Notes under the pieces: generated by a model
The model's input: the letters and a program-made list of their open reading frames with translations, nothing else
What the model was told of the DNA's origin: nothing
Databases searched by the model: none
Shown: one piece after another, positions 19,464 through 29,559 of the stretch
Layout of the letters: each line of letters starts with the position of its first letter
Numbering within the stretch: the first letter of the stretch is position 1
Position numbers and translations under genes: made by a program
Assembly (NCBI RefSeq): GCF_020731415.2
Contig: NZ_CP088273.1
Span: 2,361,001-2,425,000 of the forward strand
Length of the DNA: 64,000 bases
DNA from: Phyllobacterium sp. T1293
GTDB lineage: Bacteria > Pseudomonadota > Alphaproteobacteria > Rhizobiales > Rhizobiaceae
Direction: 5' to 3'

Positions 19464-20739
19464 CGCGATCAGGGACCTGCCCGTTCGCTTGATCGCCAGC
19501 TTTGCTGCGGCATTTATCCTCTGTTGCCTGCTGGTTTCATTCCGGCCATTTCAGGCGGTAAGCGCCGCTGGCACAGATGGCGGCGGCGATATCGTCAATC
19601 AGCTGGGATTTGGCGCTCTTGGTGCCGTGTCTATCCTTGCGATGCTGACACTTGCCGAGCCACGCACATTGCTGGCACTGATCAGCCCGCTATGGATTGT
19701 CATGTTCGGCTTTCTCATTCTGTCGACTTTCATCGCTGTCGATCCTTCATCGGCGCAAAGAGCCGTCATTTTTACGTTCATCGGCATTATCTGCGTTCTC
19801 GCGGTTCTGTCTGTACCGCGAGATGCCGACGGCTTTTCGCTCGCCTTTGTTATCGCAGCGCTTGCCGTACTCATCCTCTCCTATATTGGCCTTGCTATTG
19901 TCCCGGACCTTGCAAAACACACGGCCAGCGAGATTGAGTCCGAACATGCGGGGCTCTGGCGCGGTATTTATGCGCACAAGAACATTGCCGGTCCGGTGAT
20001 GGCGGCATTCTCGTTCGGCGGAATTTACCTGATCCGGCGCGGCCGGCGCATGATGGGCTGGACGATACTCGTTCTCGCACTCTGGTTTGTCGCTCACACA
20101 GGGTCCAAGACAAGCACGGCGCTGGTCCCGCTTGTCATGTTCCTTGTGATGTTCCCCGGCCTGTTCGGTCTTCGTGTGCTGGCATCACTGACGATAGCAG
20201 CCGCTCTCATCGGCTTTTTTGTGTTTACGATAGGCAGCCTTTTCATACCCGTCAGTCACAATCTTCTTGTAGATATCGGAACAGATCCGACATTTACCGG
20301 GCGCACGTCCATCTGGACGTTTGCGCTGGAGAAGCTCTCAGCCACGCCGTGGCGCGGATTTGGTTTTGAAAGCTTCTGGGAAGCACCCGTCGTGCGTGAA
20401 GCGGAGAATCCGAGCTACTATCTCGATTGGGACGTGCGCGGTATCGTCCATGCGCATAATGGCTATCTCGATATCGCCGTTGGCATGGGCTATCCGGCAA
20501 TGGTGTGCGGTATCATCATCCTCGTGGGTTTTCCGCTGATTGATTATGCCCGCTGCCTGAAGAAACGGGAGAATATCTATCTCTCCGATTTCTTCATGAT
20601 GGTACTGACCTTTTCGCTCATGAACGCATTTCTTGAAAGCTTCTTTTTCCGCCGTGTTGATCCCGTCTGGCTTCTGGTGGTCATGGCCGTGTTTGGCCTG
20701 CGTTTGACGGCGCGTATTCCCATTCTGACCCGCAGCTAA
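19432..20739 (+). CDS. O-antigen ligase/polymerase family membrane protein (Wzy/WaaL-like)
   Basis: A protein of about 435 residues with roughly 10-12 membrane helices. Its large periplasmic loop contains TFTGRTSIWTFALEKL, WRGFGFESFW and the conserved HAHNGYLDIAVGMGYPAM. This H-NGYL pattern is characteristic of the Wzy_C family, which polymerises or ligates undecaprenyl-linked glycans. I chose the ATG giving MSSIGNLKRTD because the upstream open frame is the GT2 gene in another frame. Ligase and polymerase cannot be told apart by sequence alone. Presence of a flippase and a GumC-like protein favours polymerase. Confidence 0.85.
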   Translation: MSSIGNLKRTDAIRDLPVRLIASFAAAFILCCLLVSFRPFQAVSAAGTDGGGDIVNQLGFGALGAVSILAMLTLAEPRTLLALISPLWIVMFGFLILSTFIAVDPSSAQRAVIFTFIGIICVLAVLSVPRDADGFSLAFVIAALAVLILSYIGLAIVPDLAKHTASEIESEHAGLWRGIYAHKNIAGPVMAAFSFGGIYLIRRGRRMMGWTILVLALWFVAHTGSKTSTALVPLVMFLVMFPGLFGLRVLASLTIAAALIGFFVFTIGSLFIPVSHNLLVDIGTDPTFTGRTSIWTFALEKLSATPWRGFGFESFWEAPVVREAENPSYYLDWDVRGIVHAHNGYLDIAVGMGYPAMVCGIIILVGFPLIDYARCLKKRENIYLSDFFMMVLTFSLMNAFLESFFFRRVDPVWLLVVMAVFGLRLTARIPILTRS

Positions 20740-20812
20740 AATCTCCTTGAGACAGTTGACCCGGCACAATGGAGCAGATCAAAATGCCGCCATATGATTT
20801 GGGAGAAGACGA

Positions 20813-21628
20813 ATGGTTGATAGCGTTGTTCTGGTTGGTTGCGGCAATATGGGTTTTGCCATGCTCAAGGGGTGGCTCGACGCGGGCATATTGAAGCCGG
20901 AACAGGTCCATGTCGTCGAACCGACCGATGCTTTGCGGGACCGTGCGGCGACGCTCGGGGTCAATGCAGTCGCCGATGCCGCCTCGCTCCCCGCCGATCT
21001 CGAACCCCGCGTGATCCTTGTTGCCGTCAAGCCGCAGGTGATGGGCGATGTGCTGCCTGCCTACAGGCGCTTTGCCGAACAGGCGACATTCGTCAGTGTT
21101 GCCGCGGGTATTACGGTGAATTTCTTTGAACAGCGTCTCGGTGGCCATACGGCCATTATTCGCACGATCCCCAACACACCAGCGGCCATTGGTAAGGGTA
21201 TGATCGTCACCTTCCGCAATCCCAATGTTGGCGATAGTGATGCGGCCTTTGTTGATGCGCTTTTGAAAACCAGCGGAGCCGTTGCATCGGTGGACGATGA
21301 AAGCCTGATTGATGCAGTGACAGCGGTTTCCGGGTCTGGCCCGGCTTATGTGTTCCATTTCATCGAAGGTCTAACGGAAGCCGGGGTTGCCGCCGGCCTG
21401 ACGCGTGAGATCGCCGGTCTTCTGGCAATGCAGACGGTTTACGGCGCGGGAGCGCTTGCAGCGGCCAGTTCCGATACTCCAACGACGCTGCGCGAGCAGG
21501 TCACTAGCCCGAATGGCACCACGGCGGCGGCCCTGAAAGTTCTCATGAGCGGAGACAGGCTGAAAAACCTTCTGACCGAGGCCGTACACGCGGCACACCA
21601 GCGCGCCATTGAGCTTGGAAAAGTTTGA
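20813..21628 (+). CDS. proC: pyrroline-5-carboxylate reductase
   Basis: ProC makes the last step of proline synthesis, reducing pyrroline-5-carboxylate with NAD(P)H. The 271-residue protein starts with the Rossmann motif VLVGCGNMGFAMLKGW. It has the VKPQVM segment, RTIPNTPAAIGKGM, and the C-terminal catalytic signature SGSGPAYVFHFIEGL with TSPNGTTAAAL. It lies between the polysaccharide cluster and the urease genes, 36 bases before ureD on the same strand, and might be read through into ureD. No functional link to urease is obvious. Confidence 0.96.
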   Translation: MVDSVVLVGCGNMGFAMLKGWLDAGILKPEQVHVVEPTDALRDRAATLGVNAVADAASLPADLEPRVILVAVKPQVMGDVLPAYRRFAEQATFVSVAAGITVNFFEQRLGGHTAIIRTIPNTPAAIGKGMIVTFRNPNVGDSDAAFVDALLKTSGAVASVDDESLIDAVTAVSGSGPAYVFHFIEGLTEAGVAAGLTREIAGLLAMQTVYGAGALAAASSDTPTTLREQVTSPNGTTAAALKVLMSGDRLKNLLTEAVHAAHQRAIELGKV

Positions 21629-21664
21629 GCTTTCACAGCTCATCAGGCTGCGCTAGCGTGAGGT

Positions 21665-22498
21665 ATGAACGTTCACCCGTCGCTTGATTTGATGCCTGAA
21701 GCCAAGCCCCAGCGCGCCTATGGTCACGCGCGGCTTACTGTAAAAGCGTCCGGCGGACGAACACGCATCGCAACGCTCTATCAGGAGGGTTGCGCAAAAA
21801 TTCGCCTGCCTGACAGGGACGATGCCCGGCTTGAAGCCGTGATGATCAACACATCCGGCGGTCTTACCGGCGGCGATGAAATGCGCTGGCAGTTCGATGC
21901 GGGCAATGATTGCCATGCGCAGATAACCACACAAGCCTGCGAACGTATCTACAAGGCTTCATCGGCCGTTGCCAATGTGGAGACGACGCTCTCAATCGGC
22001 GAGAATGCCAGCCTTGCCTGGCTCCCTCAAGAAACGATCCTGTTCGAGCGTTCGGCTTTGAAACGGACATTGACGGTGCATCTTGCCGAAACAAGCCGGG
22101 CATTGATCGTTGAACCAGTGTTTTTTGGCCGTAAAGCCATGGGCGAAGATGTGCAGAACTGCCTCTTCCGCGACCGCTGGCGTATTTACCGGCAAGACAA
22201 GCTCGTTCACGCGGAAGACTTTGCAATTGGTCCGGATACAGCGTCCATGCTTGCCCGCCCCGCGCTGCTTGGCGGTATGCGGACAATGGCGACTATTCTA
22301 CTGCTTGATCCCGATGCCGAACGTGATCTGGAGCGCACTCGAAAAATAATTGGCGAAAAAGGCGGGGCTTCCGTCTGGTCTGGCAAGCTTCTTGCGAGGC
22401 TGGTGGATGAGGATGCTTATTCCCTGCGGAAACGGCTGATACCACTGATCGAACTGCTGAATCAAAAGGCAGGCGTGCCTAAAGTCTGGTCAATCTAA
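21665..22498 (+). CDS. ureD: urease accessory protein UreD
   Basis: UreD (UreH) binds apo-urease and, with UreF and UreG, delivers nickel to the active site. The 277-residue protein has [23 protein letters not shown] at its start and the family core [16 protein letters not shown] motif ([18 protein letters not shown]), then [12 protein letters not shown] and [13 protein letters not shown]. The distance to ureA is 50 bases. It is the first gene of the cluster, followed by ureA and ureB, so transcription probably starts here or at proC. Confidence 0.95.
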   Translation: MNVHPSLDLMPEAKPQRAYGHARLTVKASGGRTRIATLYQEGCAKIRLPDRDDARLEAVMINTSGGLTGGDEMRWQFDAGNDCHAQITTQACERIYKASSAVANVETTLSIGENASLAWLPQETILFERSALKRTLTVHLAETSRALIVEPVFFGRKAMGEDVQNCLFRDRWRIYRQDKLVHAEDFAIGPDTASMLARPALLGGMRTMATILLLDPDAERDLERTRKIIGEKGGASVWSGKLLARLVDEDAYSLRKRLIPLIELLNQKAGVPKVWSI

Positions 22499-22548
22499 GA
22501 TCGGAACTTAGTCACACACAACAAACATGGGATGGCCAAGAGGACAAA

Positions 22549-22851
22549 ATGAATCTGACACTCCGTGAAAAAGACAAGCTCCTGATCTCCATGGCGGCTA
22601 TGGTCGCCCGCCGCCGTCTCGAACGTGGCATAAAGCTCAACCATCCGGAAGCTATTGCTCTCATTACCGATTTTGTCGTGGAAGGTGCGCGCGATGGCCG
22701 TTCTGTCGCTGACCTCATGGAAGCCGGAGCGCACGTCATCACCCGCGATCAGGTGATGGAGGGCATTCCTGAGATGATCCACGACATTCAGGTGGAAGCA
22801 ACCTTTCCTGACGGGACCAAGCTCGTCACCGTGCATGAACCAATCCGTTAG
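22549..22851 (+). CDS. ureA: urease gamma subunit
   Basis: The smallest structural subunit (100 residues, the standard length) of the nickel urease that hydrolyses urea to ammonia and carbamate. It begins [27 protein letters not shown] and ends THVEPI-like (VTVHEPIR). The conserved [11 protein letters not shown] and [13 protein letters not shown] segment ([18 protein letters not shown]) are present. It is separate from ureB, not fused as in Helicobacter. Confidence 0.97.
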   Translation: MNLTLREKDKLLISMAAMVARRRLERGIKLNHPEAIALITDFVVEGARDGRSVADLMEAGAHVITRDQVMEGIPEMIHDIQVEATFPDGTKLVTVHEPIR

Positions 22852-22859
22852 GAGACGAT

Positions 22860-23165
22860 ATGATCCCGGGTGAAATCATCCCAGCAAAGGGCGAGATTGA
22901 ACTGAACACAGGTGCGATCACCGTGACGTTGAAGGTCGCCAACACAGGGGACCGTCCCGTGCAGGTTGGCTCGCATTACCATTTCTTTGAAACCAACAAC
23001 GCGCTGATTTTTGACCGCGCGCAGGCACGCGGCATGAGACTTGATATTGCCGCGGGAACCGCCGTGCGCTTCGAGCCGGGCCAAGAGCGCGACGTGACGC
23101 TCGTCCCGCTCGGTGGCAACAGGATCGTTTACGGATTTCAGCAAAAGATCATGGGAAAGCTTTGA
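22860..23165 (+). CDS. ureB: urease beta subunit
   Basis: The 101-residue beta subunit has the core [11 protein letters not shown], followed by [20 protein letters not shown], all typical. It begins 8 bases after ureA, so the two are co-translated. After its stop the cluster is interrupted: the next 669 bases before ureC contain a gene on the opposite strand. A small hairpin lies 34 bases after the stop. Confidence 0.97.
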   Translation: MIPGEIIPAKGEIELNTGAITVTLKVANTGDRPVQVGSHYHFFETNNALIFDRAQARGMRLDIAAGTAVRFEPGQERDVTLVPLGGNRIVYGFQQKIMGKL

Positions 23166-23198
23166 CCAGTCAGCCTTCCCCGAGATCCAGCGAAGCAA

Positions 23199-23221
23199 AC
23201 GACCGGGAAATTTCCGGTCGT
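23199..23221. terminator. hairpin after ureB
   Basis: ACGACCGG and CCGGTCGT (8-base perfect arms) flank a 7-base loop. No T-run follows on either strand, so it is a weak or Rho-assisted terminator or an RNA-stabilising structure at the end of ureDAB. It also lies downstream of the convergent gene. Confidence 0.4.
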
Positions 23222-23269
23222 CCCCGCTGGTTTAAAGCTGGATTGACGAGATCGTCCTATGCAGCGGGA

Positions 23270-23653
23270 TTAGCTTGGCTTCTTGGTGACCAAGGTCAGC
23301 AGGCCCTTGGAATCGAGACTCGCAACAACCACCGCAGCGGAAGTCAGCCCTTTTTCCTTCAACGCAGCCGAGACTTGCGGCGAGGCGTCGATCGAAGTGC
23401 GCAACTGCGTCATATCCTTATCGGTTCGTTTGGCCACGGCCTCATTAACCTGAGTTTTCGTCCCCTCGGGCAATTCGTTGATATCAACAATGTTGATCGT
23501 CTTGATGGGAACAGCATCGGACTGTGCAGGCGTTTCACCCTTGCTTGCCGGTTGCTGGGCGGTTGGAGTGGCAGGCGCAGCGGTCTGGGCGTAGGCGACC
23601 GAAGTTGCCAGCGGGAAACCGGCACAAAGGGCCAGAATCATCAGTTTTCGCAT
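23270..23653 (-). CDS. small exported protein inside the urease cluster, function unknown
   Basis: The 127-residue protein starts with a Sec signal (MRKLMILALCAGF, then cleavage near AYAQ). A low-complexity Ala/Pro/Thr/Gln linker follows, and then a folded domain of about 80 residues: TINIVDINELPEGTKTQVNEAV, LRTSIDASPQVSAALKEKGL, VVVASLDSKGLLTLV. I recognise similar small periplasmic proteins in rhizobia but no function. The ATG was chosen because of AAAGGA seven bases upstream. It is transcribed against the urease genes. Whether the product has anything to do with urease is unknown. Confidence 0.75.
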   Translation of the reverse strand: MRKLMILALCAGFPLATSVAYAQTAAPATPTAQQPASKGETPAQSDAVPIKTINIVDINELPEGTKTQVNEAVAKRTDKDMTQLRTSIDASPQVSAALKEKGLTSAAVVVASLDSKGLLTLVTKKPS

Positions 23654-23834
23654 CGTTTTTCCTTTCAAATGATTGGCGAACGATCATCGCTTGATGACTG
23701 GCGCAGTTCACATGCGGAATTCGATCTCAAGCGGTCGATGATCGGGTTTTTTCGGGGCTATATCGCGGCAGAAATGTGGCGACCGCAGTCGGCTCTAGCA
23801 GCATGCAAGACGTACAGTTCAAGAGGGAAATATC

Positions 23835-25547
23835 ATGCCCGCTAAAATCACCCGCTCCGCCTATGCACGTATGTTTGGCCCAACCACGGGTGACAAGGTT
23901 CGCCTTGCCGATACGGAGCTGTTTATCGAGGTGGAGAAAGATCTCACCGTCTATGGCGAAGAGGTGAAATTCGGCGGCGGCAAGGTCATCCGCGACGGCA
24001 TGGGCCAAAGCCAGATTGCGCGTGCTGATGGTGCTGTCGATACGGTCATCACCAATGCTCTGATTGTTGATCACACAGGCATCTACAAGGCTGACGTCGG
24101 ATTGAAGGACGGGCTGATTGCCGCGATCGGCAAGGCGGGCAATCCAGACACCCAACCGGGTGTGACGATCATCATCGGCCCCGGCACCGAAATCATCGCC
24201 AGCGAGGGCAAAATTCTGACCGCTGGAGGTATGGACGCGCATATTCATTTCATCTGCCCGCAACAGATCGACGAAGCGCTGATGTCGGGCGTTACCACCA
24301 TGTTTGGCGGCGGGACCGGACCAGCGCACGGGACGCTTGCGACAACCTGTACGCCCGGACCATGGCATCTGGGGCGGATGATTCAGGCCTTTGATTCCAT
24401 TCCGATGAATCTCGGCCTGTCAGGCAAGGGTAATGCTTCACAACCCAAGGCACTTGAGGAAATGATCCTTGGGGGTGCCTGTTCACTAAAGCTGCATGAG
24501 GATTGGGGGACGACGCCGGCAGCCATCGACAATTGTCTCACCGTGGCTGATCAGTTCGACGTGCAGGTGATGATCCATACGGATACGCTGAACGAAAGCG
24601 GATTTGTCGAAGATACGGTTGCGGCATTCAAAGGCCGTACAATCCACGCTTTTCATACGGAAGGTGCGGGCGGCGGTCACGCGCCTGATATTATCAAGAT
24701 TTGCGGCCTGCCGAATGTCATCCCATCATCAACCAATCCAACACGGCCCTACACGAGGAATACGATTGCCGAACATCTGGACATGCTGATGGTCTGCCAT
24801 CACCTGTCATCGTCGATCCCGGAAGATGTCGCCTTTGCCGAAAGCCGTATCCGCAAGGAGACGATTGCTGCGGAAGACATTTTGCACGACATCGGCGCCT
24901 TTTCGATTATCTCGTCGGATAGTCAGGCCATGGGCCGTGTCGGCGAAGTTCTGATCCGCACATGGCAGACCGCCGATAAAATGAAGCGCCAGCGCGGAAG
25001 CCTGCCGCAGGAAACCGGCGACAATGATAATTTCCGTGTGAAACGTTATATTGCCAAATATACGATCAATCCGGCGATTGCGCAGGGTGTTTCAAGACAT
25101 ATCGGCTCGATAGAAGTGGGCAAACGCGCTGATCTGGTGATGTGGAATCCGGCCTTCTTCGGCGTCAAACCCGATATGGTATTGCTGGGCGGATCGATCG
25201 CCGCCGCGCCGATGGGTGATCCCAACGCGTCGATCCCGACGCCGCAACCCGTGCATTATCGCCCGATGTTTGGCACCTTTGGCAAAAATGTCAGCAATTC
25301 GTCGGTTGTGTTTGTCAGCAAGGCCTCGATTGAAGCAGGTCTGCGCCAGTCGCTCGGTACCGACAAGCAACTGATCGGTGTAGAAAATACCCGCGGCGGC
25401 ATTTCCAAAGCATCGATGATCCACAATGATGCCACGCCGCATGTGGAAGTTGACCCGGAAACCTATGAAGTGCGGGCGGATGGCGAACTTCTGACATGCG
25501 AACCGGCCACAGTACTGCCCATGGCGCAGCGCTATTTCCTGTTTTGA
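23835..25547 (+). CDS. ureC: urease alpha (catalytic) subunit
   Basis: The 570-residue catalytic subunit binds two Ni(II) ions. It shows the metal ligands HIH in [13 protein letters not shown], the carbamylated Lys219 in [13 protein letters not shown], the histidines in [12 protein letters not shown] and [15 protein letters not shown], and the mobile-flap Cys321-His322 pair in MVCHHL. Ribosome site AGAGGGAAA precedes the ATG. It leads a second tight run, ureCEFG. A promoter in the 181-base spacer upstream, shared divergently with the exported-protein gene, is likely. Confidence 0.98.
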   Translation: MPAKITRSAYARMFGPTTGDKVRLADTELFIEVEKDLTVYGEEVKFGGGKVIRDGMGQSQIARADGAVDTVITNALIVDHTGIYKADVGLKDGLIAAIGKAGNPDTQPGVTIIIGPGTEIIASEGKILTAGGMDAHIHFICPQQIDEALMSGVTTMFGGGTGPAHGTLATTCTPGPWHLGRMIQAFDSIPMNLGLSGKGNASQPKALEEMILGGACSLKLHEDWGTTPAAIDNCLTVADQFDVQVMIHTDTLNESGFVEDTVAAFKGRTIHAFHTEGAGGGHAPDIIKICGLPNVIPSSTNPTRPYTRNTIAEHLDMLMVCHHLSSSIPEDVAFAESRIRKETIAAEDILHDIGAFSIISSDSQAMGRVGEVLIRTWQTADKMKRQRGSLPQETGDNDNFRVKRYIAKYTINPAIAQGVSRHIGSIEVGKRADLVMWNPAFFGVKPDMVLLGGSIAAAPMGDPNASIPTPQPVHYRPMFGTFGKNVSNSSVVFVSKASIEAGLRQSLGTDKQLIGVENTRGGISKASMIHNDATPHVEVDPETYEVRADGELLTCEPATVLPMAQRYFLF

Positions 25548-25560
25548 GGAGAATGAACCC

Positions 25561-26052
25561 ATGAAACGCGTCACAGGCCATGACCACGCCGGTCACTATC
25601 ACGGCACACCGTTTGACCAGATTGTGCTTGCTCATGACGAGCGCCATTTGCGCCGCAAGGTGCTAACGCTGCAAAAGGGCGAGCAGATACTCATCGATCT
25701 GCCCGATCCCATTGCTTTCACCCATGGCGATGTCCTCATTCTGGAAGACGGGCGGATGGCCGAGATCATTGCAGCTGACGAGGTGCTTTACGAAGTCACC
25801 CCACGCAACCGGCAACATCTGACCGAACTGGCATGGCATTTGGGCAATCGCCATCTTCCTGCGCAACTGGAAGAAGATCGTATCGTCATCCTGCGCGATC
25901 ATGTCATCAAGGCCATGCTCGAAGGCCTTGGAGCCAAGATTGCCGAGATTGTCGCGCCATTCCATCCGCTGCGCGGTGCCTATCACAGCGGCCATGGCCA
26001 TGCGCATGATCACGATCATAGTCATGGGCATCATCACCATTCCCATGACTGA
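25561..26052 (+). CDS. ureE: urease accessory nickel metallochaperone UreE
   Basis: The 163-residue protein has the N-terminal substrate-recognition domain ([17 protein letters not shown]) and the metal-binding domain with [23 protein letters not shown]. The C-terminal tail is extremely rich in His (about 13 His in the last 24 residues, alternating with Gly, Asp and Ala). In UreE proteins such tails bind several nickel ions and donate them to UreG. It starts 13 bases after ureC. Its stop overlaps ureF by 8 bases. Confidence 0.96.
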   Translation: MKRVTGHDHAGHYHGTPFDQIVLAHDERHLRRKVLTLQKGEQILIDLPDPIAFTHGDVLILEDGRMAEIIAADEVLYEVTPRNRQHLTELAWHLGNRHLPAQLEEDRIVILRDHVIKAMLEGLGAKIAEIVAPFHPLRGAYHSGHGHAHDHDHSHGHHHHSHD

Positions 26053-26713
26053 TCTGAGTTCAAACACAGCGCTTTTGCGTCTGATGACCTGGCTCTCTCC
26101 GGCTTTTCCTGTCGGTGCGTTTTCCTACAGTCACGGTGTCGAACGGGCGGTCCACAATGGATTGATCCATGACAAGGCTTCGCTGCAAAACTGGCTGAAC
26201 GATCTGCTGCACCACGGCTCGATCTGGAATGATGCGGTGCTGTTTGCCGCCAGCTGGCTGGATGCACGCGAAGGCAAGGATTACGGGCACATTGCGGCTC
26301 TTGGCGAAGCCATGGCGGGATCGAAAGAACGCCACATGGAAACCATGTTGCAAGGCAGCGCATTTCTGCAGGCCATAGGGCATTGGGGTCCGGATAGTTC
26401 AGAGCTTGCCGGTGAAATACCCTACCCTGTTGCGGTTGCAATCATCGCGGCACGCAACGGCGTTGGACTGGAAGCCGGACTTGCAGCCTTTGTGCATGGG
26501 GTGCTTTCCAACCTTGTTCAAGGTGCCGTCAGGCTCATACCGCTTGGCCAAAGCCACGGTGTCGCGCTGATGGCAGCGTTTGAAAAACCAATCATCGCGG
26601 CTGTGCAACGCGCCGCCATATCAAGCCTTGATGATCTCGGATCGGCAGCAATCCAGTCCGACATCATGGCCATGCAACATGAAACGCAATATTCGAGGAT
26701 TTTCCGGTCATGA
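26045..26713 (+). CDS. ureF: urease accessory protein UreF
   Basis: The 222-residue helical protein has [24 protein letters not shown], the family hallmark, and a C-terminal half with AALSSL-like helices. UreF bridges UreD and the GTPase UreG in the activation complex. I took the ATG giving MTDLSSNTA, which overlaps the ureE stop (ATGACTGA). The open frame reaching further upstream is ureE in another frame. Its stop overlaps the ureG start by 4 bases. Confidence 0.95.
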   Translation: MTDLSSNTALLRLMTWLSPAFPVGAFSYSHGVERAVHNGLIHDKASLQNWLNDLLHHGSIWNDAVLFAASWLDAREGKDYGHIAALGEAMAGSKERHMETMLQGSAFLQAIGHWGPDSSELAGEIPYPVAVAIIAARNGVGLEAGLAAFVHGVLSNLVQGAVRLIPLGQSHGVALMAAFEKPIIAAVQRAAISSLDDLGSAAIQSDIMAMQHETQYSRIFRS

Positions 26714-27333
26714 TCTCGCAAAATGGACCACTTCGCGTCGGGATTGGCGGGCCTGTTGGCTCAGGCAAAACCACTGTCACCGAAATGCTCTGCAAGGCGA
26801 TGCGTGATCGCTATTCGGTCGCCGTCGTGACCAACGACATCTATACCAAGGAGGATGCGCTGATCCTCAACCGGTTGCAGGCGCTACCCGAAGACCGGAT
26901 CATGGGTGTGGAAACAGGCGGCTGTCCACACACGGCCATTCGCGAGGATGCGACGATCAATCTGCAGGCAATAGCCGAGATGAACAAGCGCCACCCCGAT
27001 CTCGACATTGTTTTCATTGAATCTGGCGGCGACAATCTCGCCGCGACTTTCTCACCTGATCTGGCCGATCTGACTGTATATGTGATTTCGGTTTGCCAAG
27101 GAGAGAAAATACCGAGAAAAGGTGGGCCCGGCATTACCCGCTCCGACCTTTTGATCATCAACAAGAAGGATCTGGCGCCCTATGTGGGCGCCGATCTCGA
27201 TGTCATGGAGGCGGACACGAAGGTTCAACGCGGAGGAAAGCCTTACGTTTTCACCGATATGTTGCGACGCAATGGTCTCGACGAGGTAATCGCGTTTATC
27301 GAAGCAGCCGGAGGCCTCAGAGAGGCCGCCTAG
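26710..27333 (+). CDS. ureG: urease accessory GTPase UreG
   Basis: The 207-residue SIMIBI GTPase couples GTP hydrolysis to nickel insertion. It has the P-loop [21 protein letters not shown], the nickel-binding CPH motif in [15 protein letters not shown], the [15 protein letters not shown] switch and [10 protein letters not shown] for guanine. It is the last urease gene. Its stop overlaps by 4 bases with the stop of the convergent monooxygenase gene. No nickel or urea transporter gene follows in the window. Confidence 0.97.
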   Translation: MISQNGPLRVGIGGPVGSGKTTVTEMLCKAMRDRYSVAVVTNDIYTKEDALILNRLQALPEDRIMGVETGGCPHTAIREDATINLQAIAEMNKRHPDLDIVFIESGGDNLAATFSPDLADLTVYVISVCQGEKIPRKGGPGITRSDLLIINKKDLAPYVGADLDVMEADTKVQRGGKPYVFTDMLRRNGLDEVIAFIEAAGGLREAA

Positions 27334-28349
27334 GCGCTCGCTCTCGCGGCTTTTGCCTGACTATCAGCAATCATCACGTCTGCGAGAATTTCGTAGGAGT
27401 GAATGCGCGCCTTGTGATCGAATATATGGCCCGTCACCATGATCTCATCGGCACCGGTGCGCTGGATGAACTCTTCGACGCCTGCCTTGATAGTAGAAGG
27501 TGAACCCGCGACCGTGCAAGATAATGACTGCCGCAAGATTGCCCGCGCGTGGAGATCAAGTGTCTCTTCATAGCCTTCCAGAGGCGCAGGCAAAGGCCCC
27601 GGATTGCCTGTCCGCAGATTGACAAAGGCCTGCTGCTGCGAGCTTTTCAGCAAATTCGCCTCCGCGTCGGTGTCGGCTGCAAAAACGTTCAGCCCCAACA
27701 TCACATAGGGCTTTGCCAGATGCTCAGATGGTTCGAACCTTGCACGGTAAATCTCGACTGCGCGTTCCATTTCGGCCGGGGCAAAATGCGAGGCAAAAGC
27801 ATAAGGCAATCCCAACGCCGCCGCGAGTTGCGCGCCAAACAGGCTTGAACCGAGTATCCACACGGGGACGTTAAGTCCGGCGCCCGGCACAGCCTGCACC
27901 TTCTGGCCCGGTTCCGGTTCGCGGAAATAGCTTAAGAGTTCAACGACATCCTGCGGAAAGCCATTAATGTCCTGTTCAAGATTGCGGCGCAAGGCGTGGG
28001 CGGTGATCTGGTCGGTACCGGGCGCGCGGCCGACGCCCAGATCAATTCGCCCGGGATGCAAGGCAGCGAGAGTACCAAAAGCTTCCGCCACCATCAGCGG
28101 CGCGTGATTGGGAAGCATGATACCACCCGCGCCAAGCCGAATGGTCGATGTGCCAGCAGCAACATGCGCAATAACAACAGCCGTGGCCGCACTGGCGATG
28201 CCACGCATATTGTGATGCTCCGCGAGCCACAATCGATTGTAGCCGAGGCGTTCGGCATTCTGTGCCAAATCCAGCGAGTTGCGGAGTGATTCCGCGGGCG
28301 TACTGCCAACGGGAACCGGTGAGAGATCGAGAACTGAGAGCGGGGTCAT
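27330..28349 (-). CDS. LLM-class flavin-dependent oxidoreductase
   Basis: A 339-residue bacterial-luciferase-fold protein of the MsnO8/YhbW subgroup. It starts [20 protein letters not shown]. It has [20 protein letters not shown], the flavin-binding loop [25 protein letters not shown] and [15 protein letters not shown]. Such proteins use FMNH2 to oxygenate small substrates, but most members are uncharacterised. It is a single gene, tail-to-tail with ureG. There is no sign it belongs to urea metabolism. Confidence 0.9.
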   Translation of the reverse strand: MTPLSVLDLSPVPVGSTPAESLRNSLDLAQNAERLGYNRLWLAEHHNMRGIASAATAVVIAHVAAGTSTIRLGAGGIMLPNHAPLMVAEAFGTLAALHPGRIDLGVGRAPGTDQITAHALRRNLEQDINGFPQDVVELLSYFREPEPGQKVQAVPGAGLNVPVWILGSSLFGAQLAAALGLPYAFASHFAPAEMERAVEIYRARFEPSEHLAKPYVMLGLNVFAADTDAEANLLKSSQQQAFVNLRTGNPGPLPAPLEGYEETLDLHARAILRQSLSCTVAGSPSTIKAGVEEFIQRTGADEIMVTGHIFDHKARIHSYEILADVMIADSQAKAARASA

Positions 28350-28462
28350 TGCCTAGATATAGGCGCTCGATCACCGGGCACAATGCGTGGCAATCGATTC
28401 ATGATTCACAAAATTTGAAGTTCTGTTCAATGAAAGAAATTGATGGTTCGAGCAACTAACAA

Positions 28463-28672
28463 TCAGTTCTTCAGAACACGTAATCCGGCGGCCTCAGCAC
28501 GTAACTCCATTCCCACAAGAGCACGCGTTTCCTGAGACAATTGTTCGTCAGACTCGCGAATGGCAGTTTCAATGAAATAGGCAATCATTTCAAATCCTTC
28601 ACCATCGGCAATAGCACACAACTTCGAGAGTTCTGTTTTCAATACTTTCAGCGTCTGAACTCTCTTGTTCAT
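28463..28672 (-). CDS. small conserved-looking cytoplasmic protein, unknown function
   Basis: The 69-residue protein (MNKRVQTLKVLKTELSKLC to the end AAGLRVLKN) is predicted to be all-helical and amphipathic, and rich in Glu and Leu. The start was set at an ATG with GGAGAGAG seven bases upstream; the open frame further upstream has no ribosome site and lies in AT-rich DNA. I do not recognise a named family. The good ribosome site and the coding-like composition argue that it is real. It lies alone between two unrelated genes. Confidence 0.6.
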   Translation of the reverse strand: MNKRVQTLKVLKTELSKLCAIADGEGFEMIAYFIETAIRESDEQLSQETRALVGMELRAEAAGLRVLKN

Positions 28673-29010
28673 GCTTCTCTCTCCAGGTCCCACGAGCGGC
28701 ATTACTATTTTCTTGTTCTTTGAAACATTCACATTATCGCAGATAAAAATCCATGTTGCAGACGGCAGGATCAACAAATTCCGCCGTGCATTTGGTGGAT
28801 ATTTTTCCCAGTAGTTAATTGTTCTTGCAGATTATAATGAAAGTTTCCATCCGCTATTATTAGCAAAATACAGGACTTGGAAAGCCCCGAAGCGATCACA
28901 ACTTTTGATGTTGGTTTCTTGTCTTGATTCAAATTTACTTAAAATTATATCGATCTATACACAACGCCATGAATGCATTCATTTATTTTATTTCAGCCGC
29001 AAATTACCGG
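28673..29010. other. AT-rich gene-free stretch
   Basis: These 338 bases are clearly richer in A+T than the surroundings. They contain only short frames with no ribosome sites. They include the likely promoter of the small gene to the left. Nothing else was recognised. The composition may mark foreign or decayed DNA. Confidence 0.5.
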
Positions 29011-29367
29011 TCAAAGTCGTGAGATTTGCACGCGTGGTTTTCCGCAGATTTCTTTTGAACCAGACTTCACAGCCTTGTCGATCAGACCGGATGCGAGGTC
29101 TGAAACCACTTCGACGGCAATATCTTCAGGCATGCCTGTTTCTGCCATCCCGGCCCGCATAGCCTGCACACTGGCATCGCTGTCCGTTCCGCAAATATAG
29201 GCTTGTGCTTCCAGCAGCGCGGCTTTCTCAAATTTTTTATTGCTGATGTCATTGCTCTCGGATGGAGCAGCCATTTGGCCCTTCATGCTGAAGGCCGCAG
29301 CAGGCTGGATTGACAACGCCGACGCTACAACTGCCATTATAAGGACTGACGCAGATAATTTACGCAT
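29011..29367 (-). CDS. small exported protein, unknown function
   Basis: The 118-residue protein has an N-terminal signal peptide (MRKLSASVLIMAVVASALS, cleavage near AAAFS). The mature part of about 90 residues is helical, with two cysteines (in AYICGTDSD and EICGKP) that could form a disulfide in the periplasm. The ATG chosen follows GAGGCCAAAGAG; the frame is open 17 codons further upstream but without a ribosome site. No named family recognised. The next gene to the right is 455 bases away, with a small RNA in between on the other strand. Confidence 0.62.
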   Translation of the reverse strand: MRKLSASVLIMAVVASALSIQPAAAFSMKGQMAAPSESNDISNKKFEKAALLEAQAYICGTDSDASVQAMRAGMAETGMPEDIAVEVVSDLASGLIDKAVKSGSKEICGKPRVQISRL

Positions 29368-29504
29368 CTCTTTGGCCTCGATTGCAGAGGCCAATAACCG
29401 GACAAGCGGCCTCTTCACACATCATTAACGAAACCGGCAGCCAAGAAGTTCCCGACCTCATTCTCAACAGGCTGTGATGCAGAGGTGATAATTGAACGCA
29501 ATTA

Positions 29505-29552
29505 TGCTGCATTGCACCAGACGCAATGCTGCTATGCAATATTATCTATATT
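29505..29552 (+). promoter_or_regulatory. putative promoter/operator of the small RNA
   Basis: Two related blocks occur here: TGCTGCATTGCA (29505-29516) and TGCTGCTATGCAA (29527-29539), followed by a -10-like TATATT at 29547. The second block matches at 12 of 13 positions a site upstream of the DUF1127 gene (33304-33316). The location 20-60 bases before the first hairpin of the RNA fits activation by a LysR-type protein. The binding protein is inferred, not shown. Confidence 0.45.
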
Positions 29553-29559
29553 AAATCAG

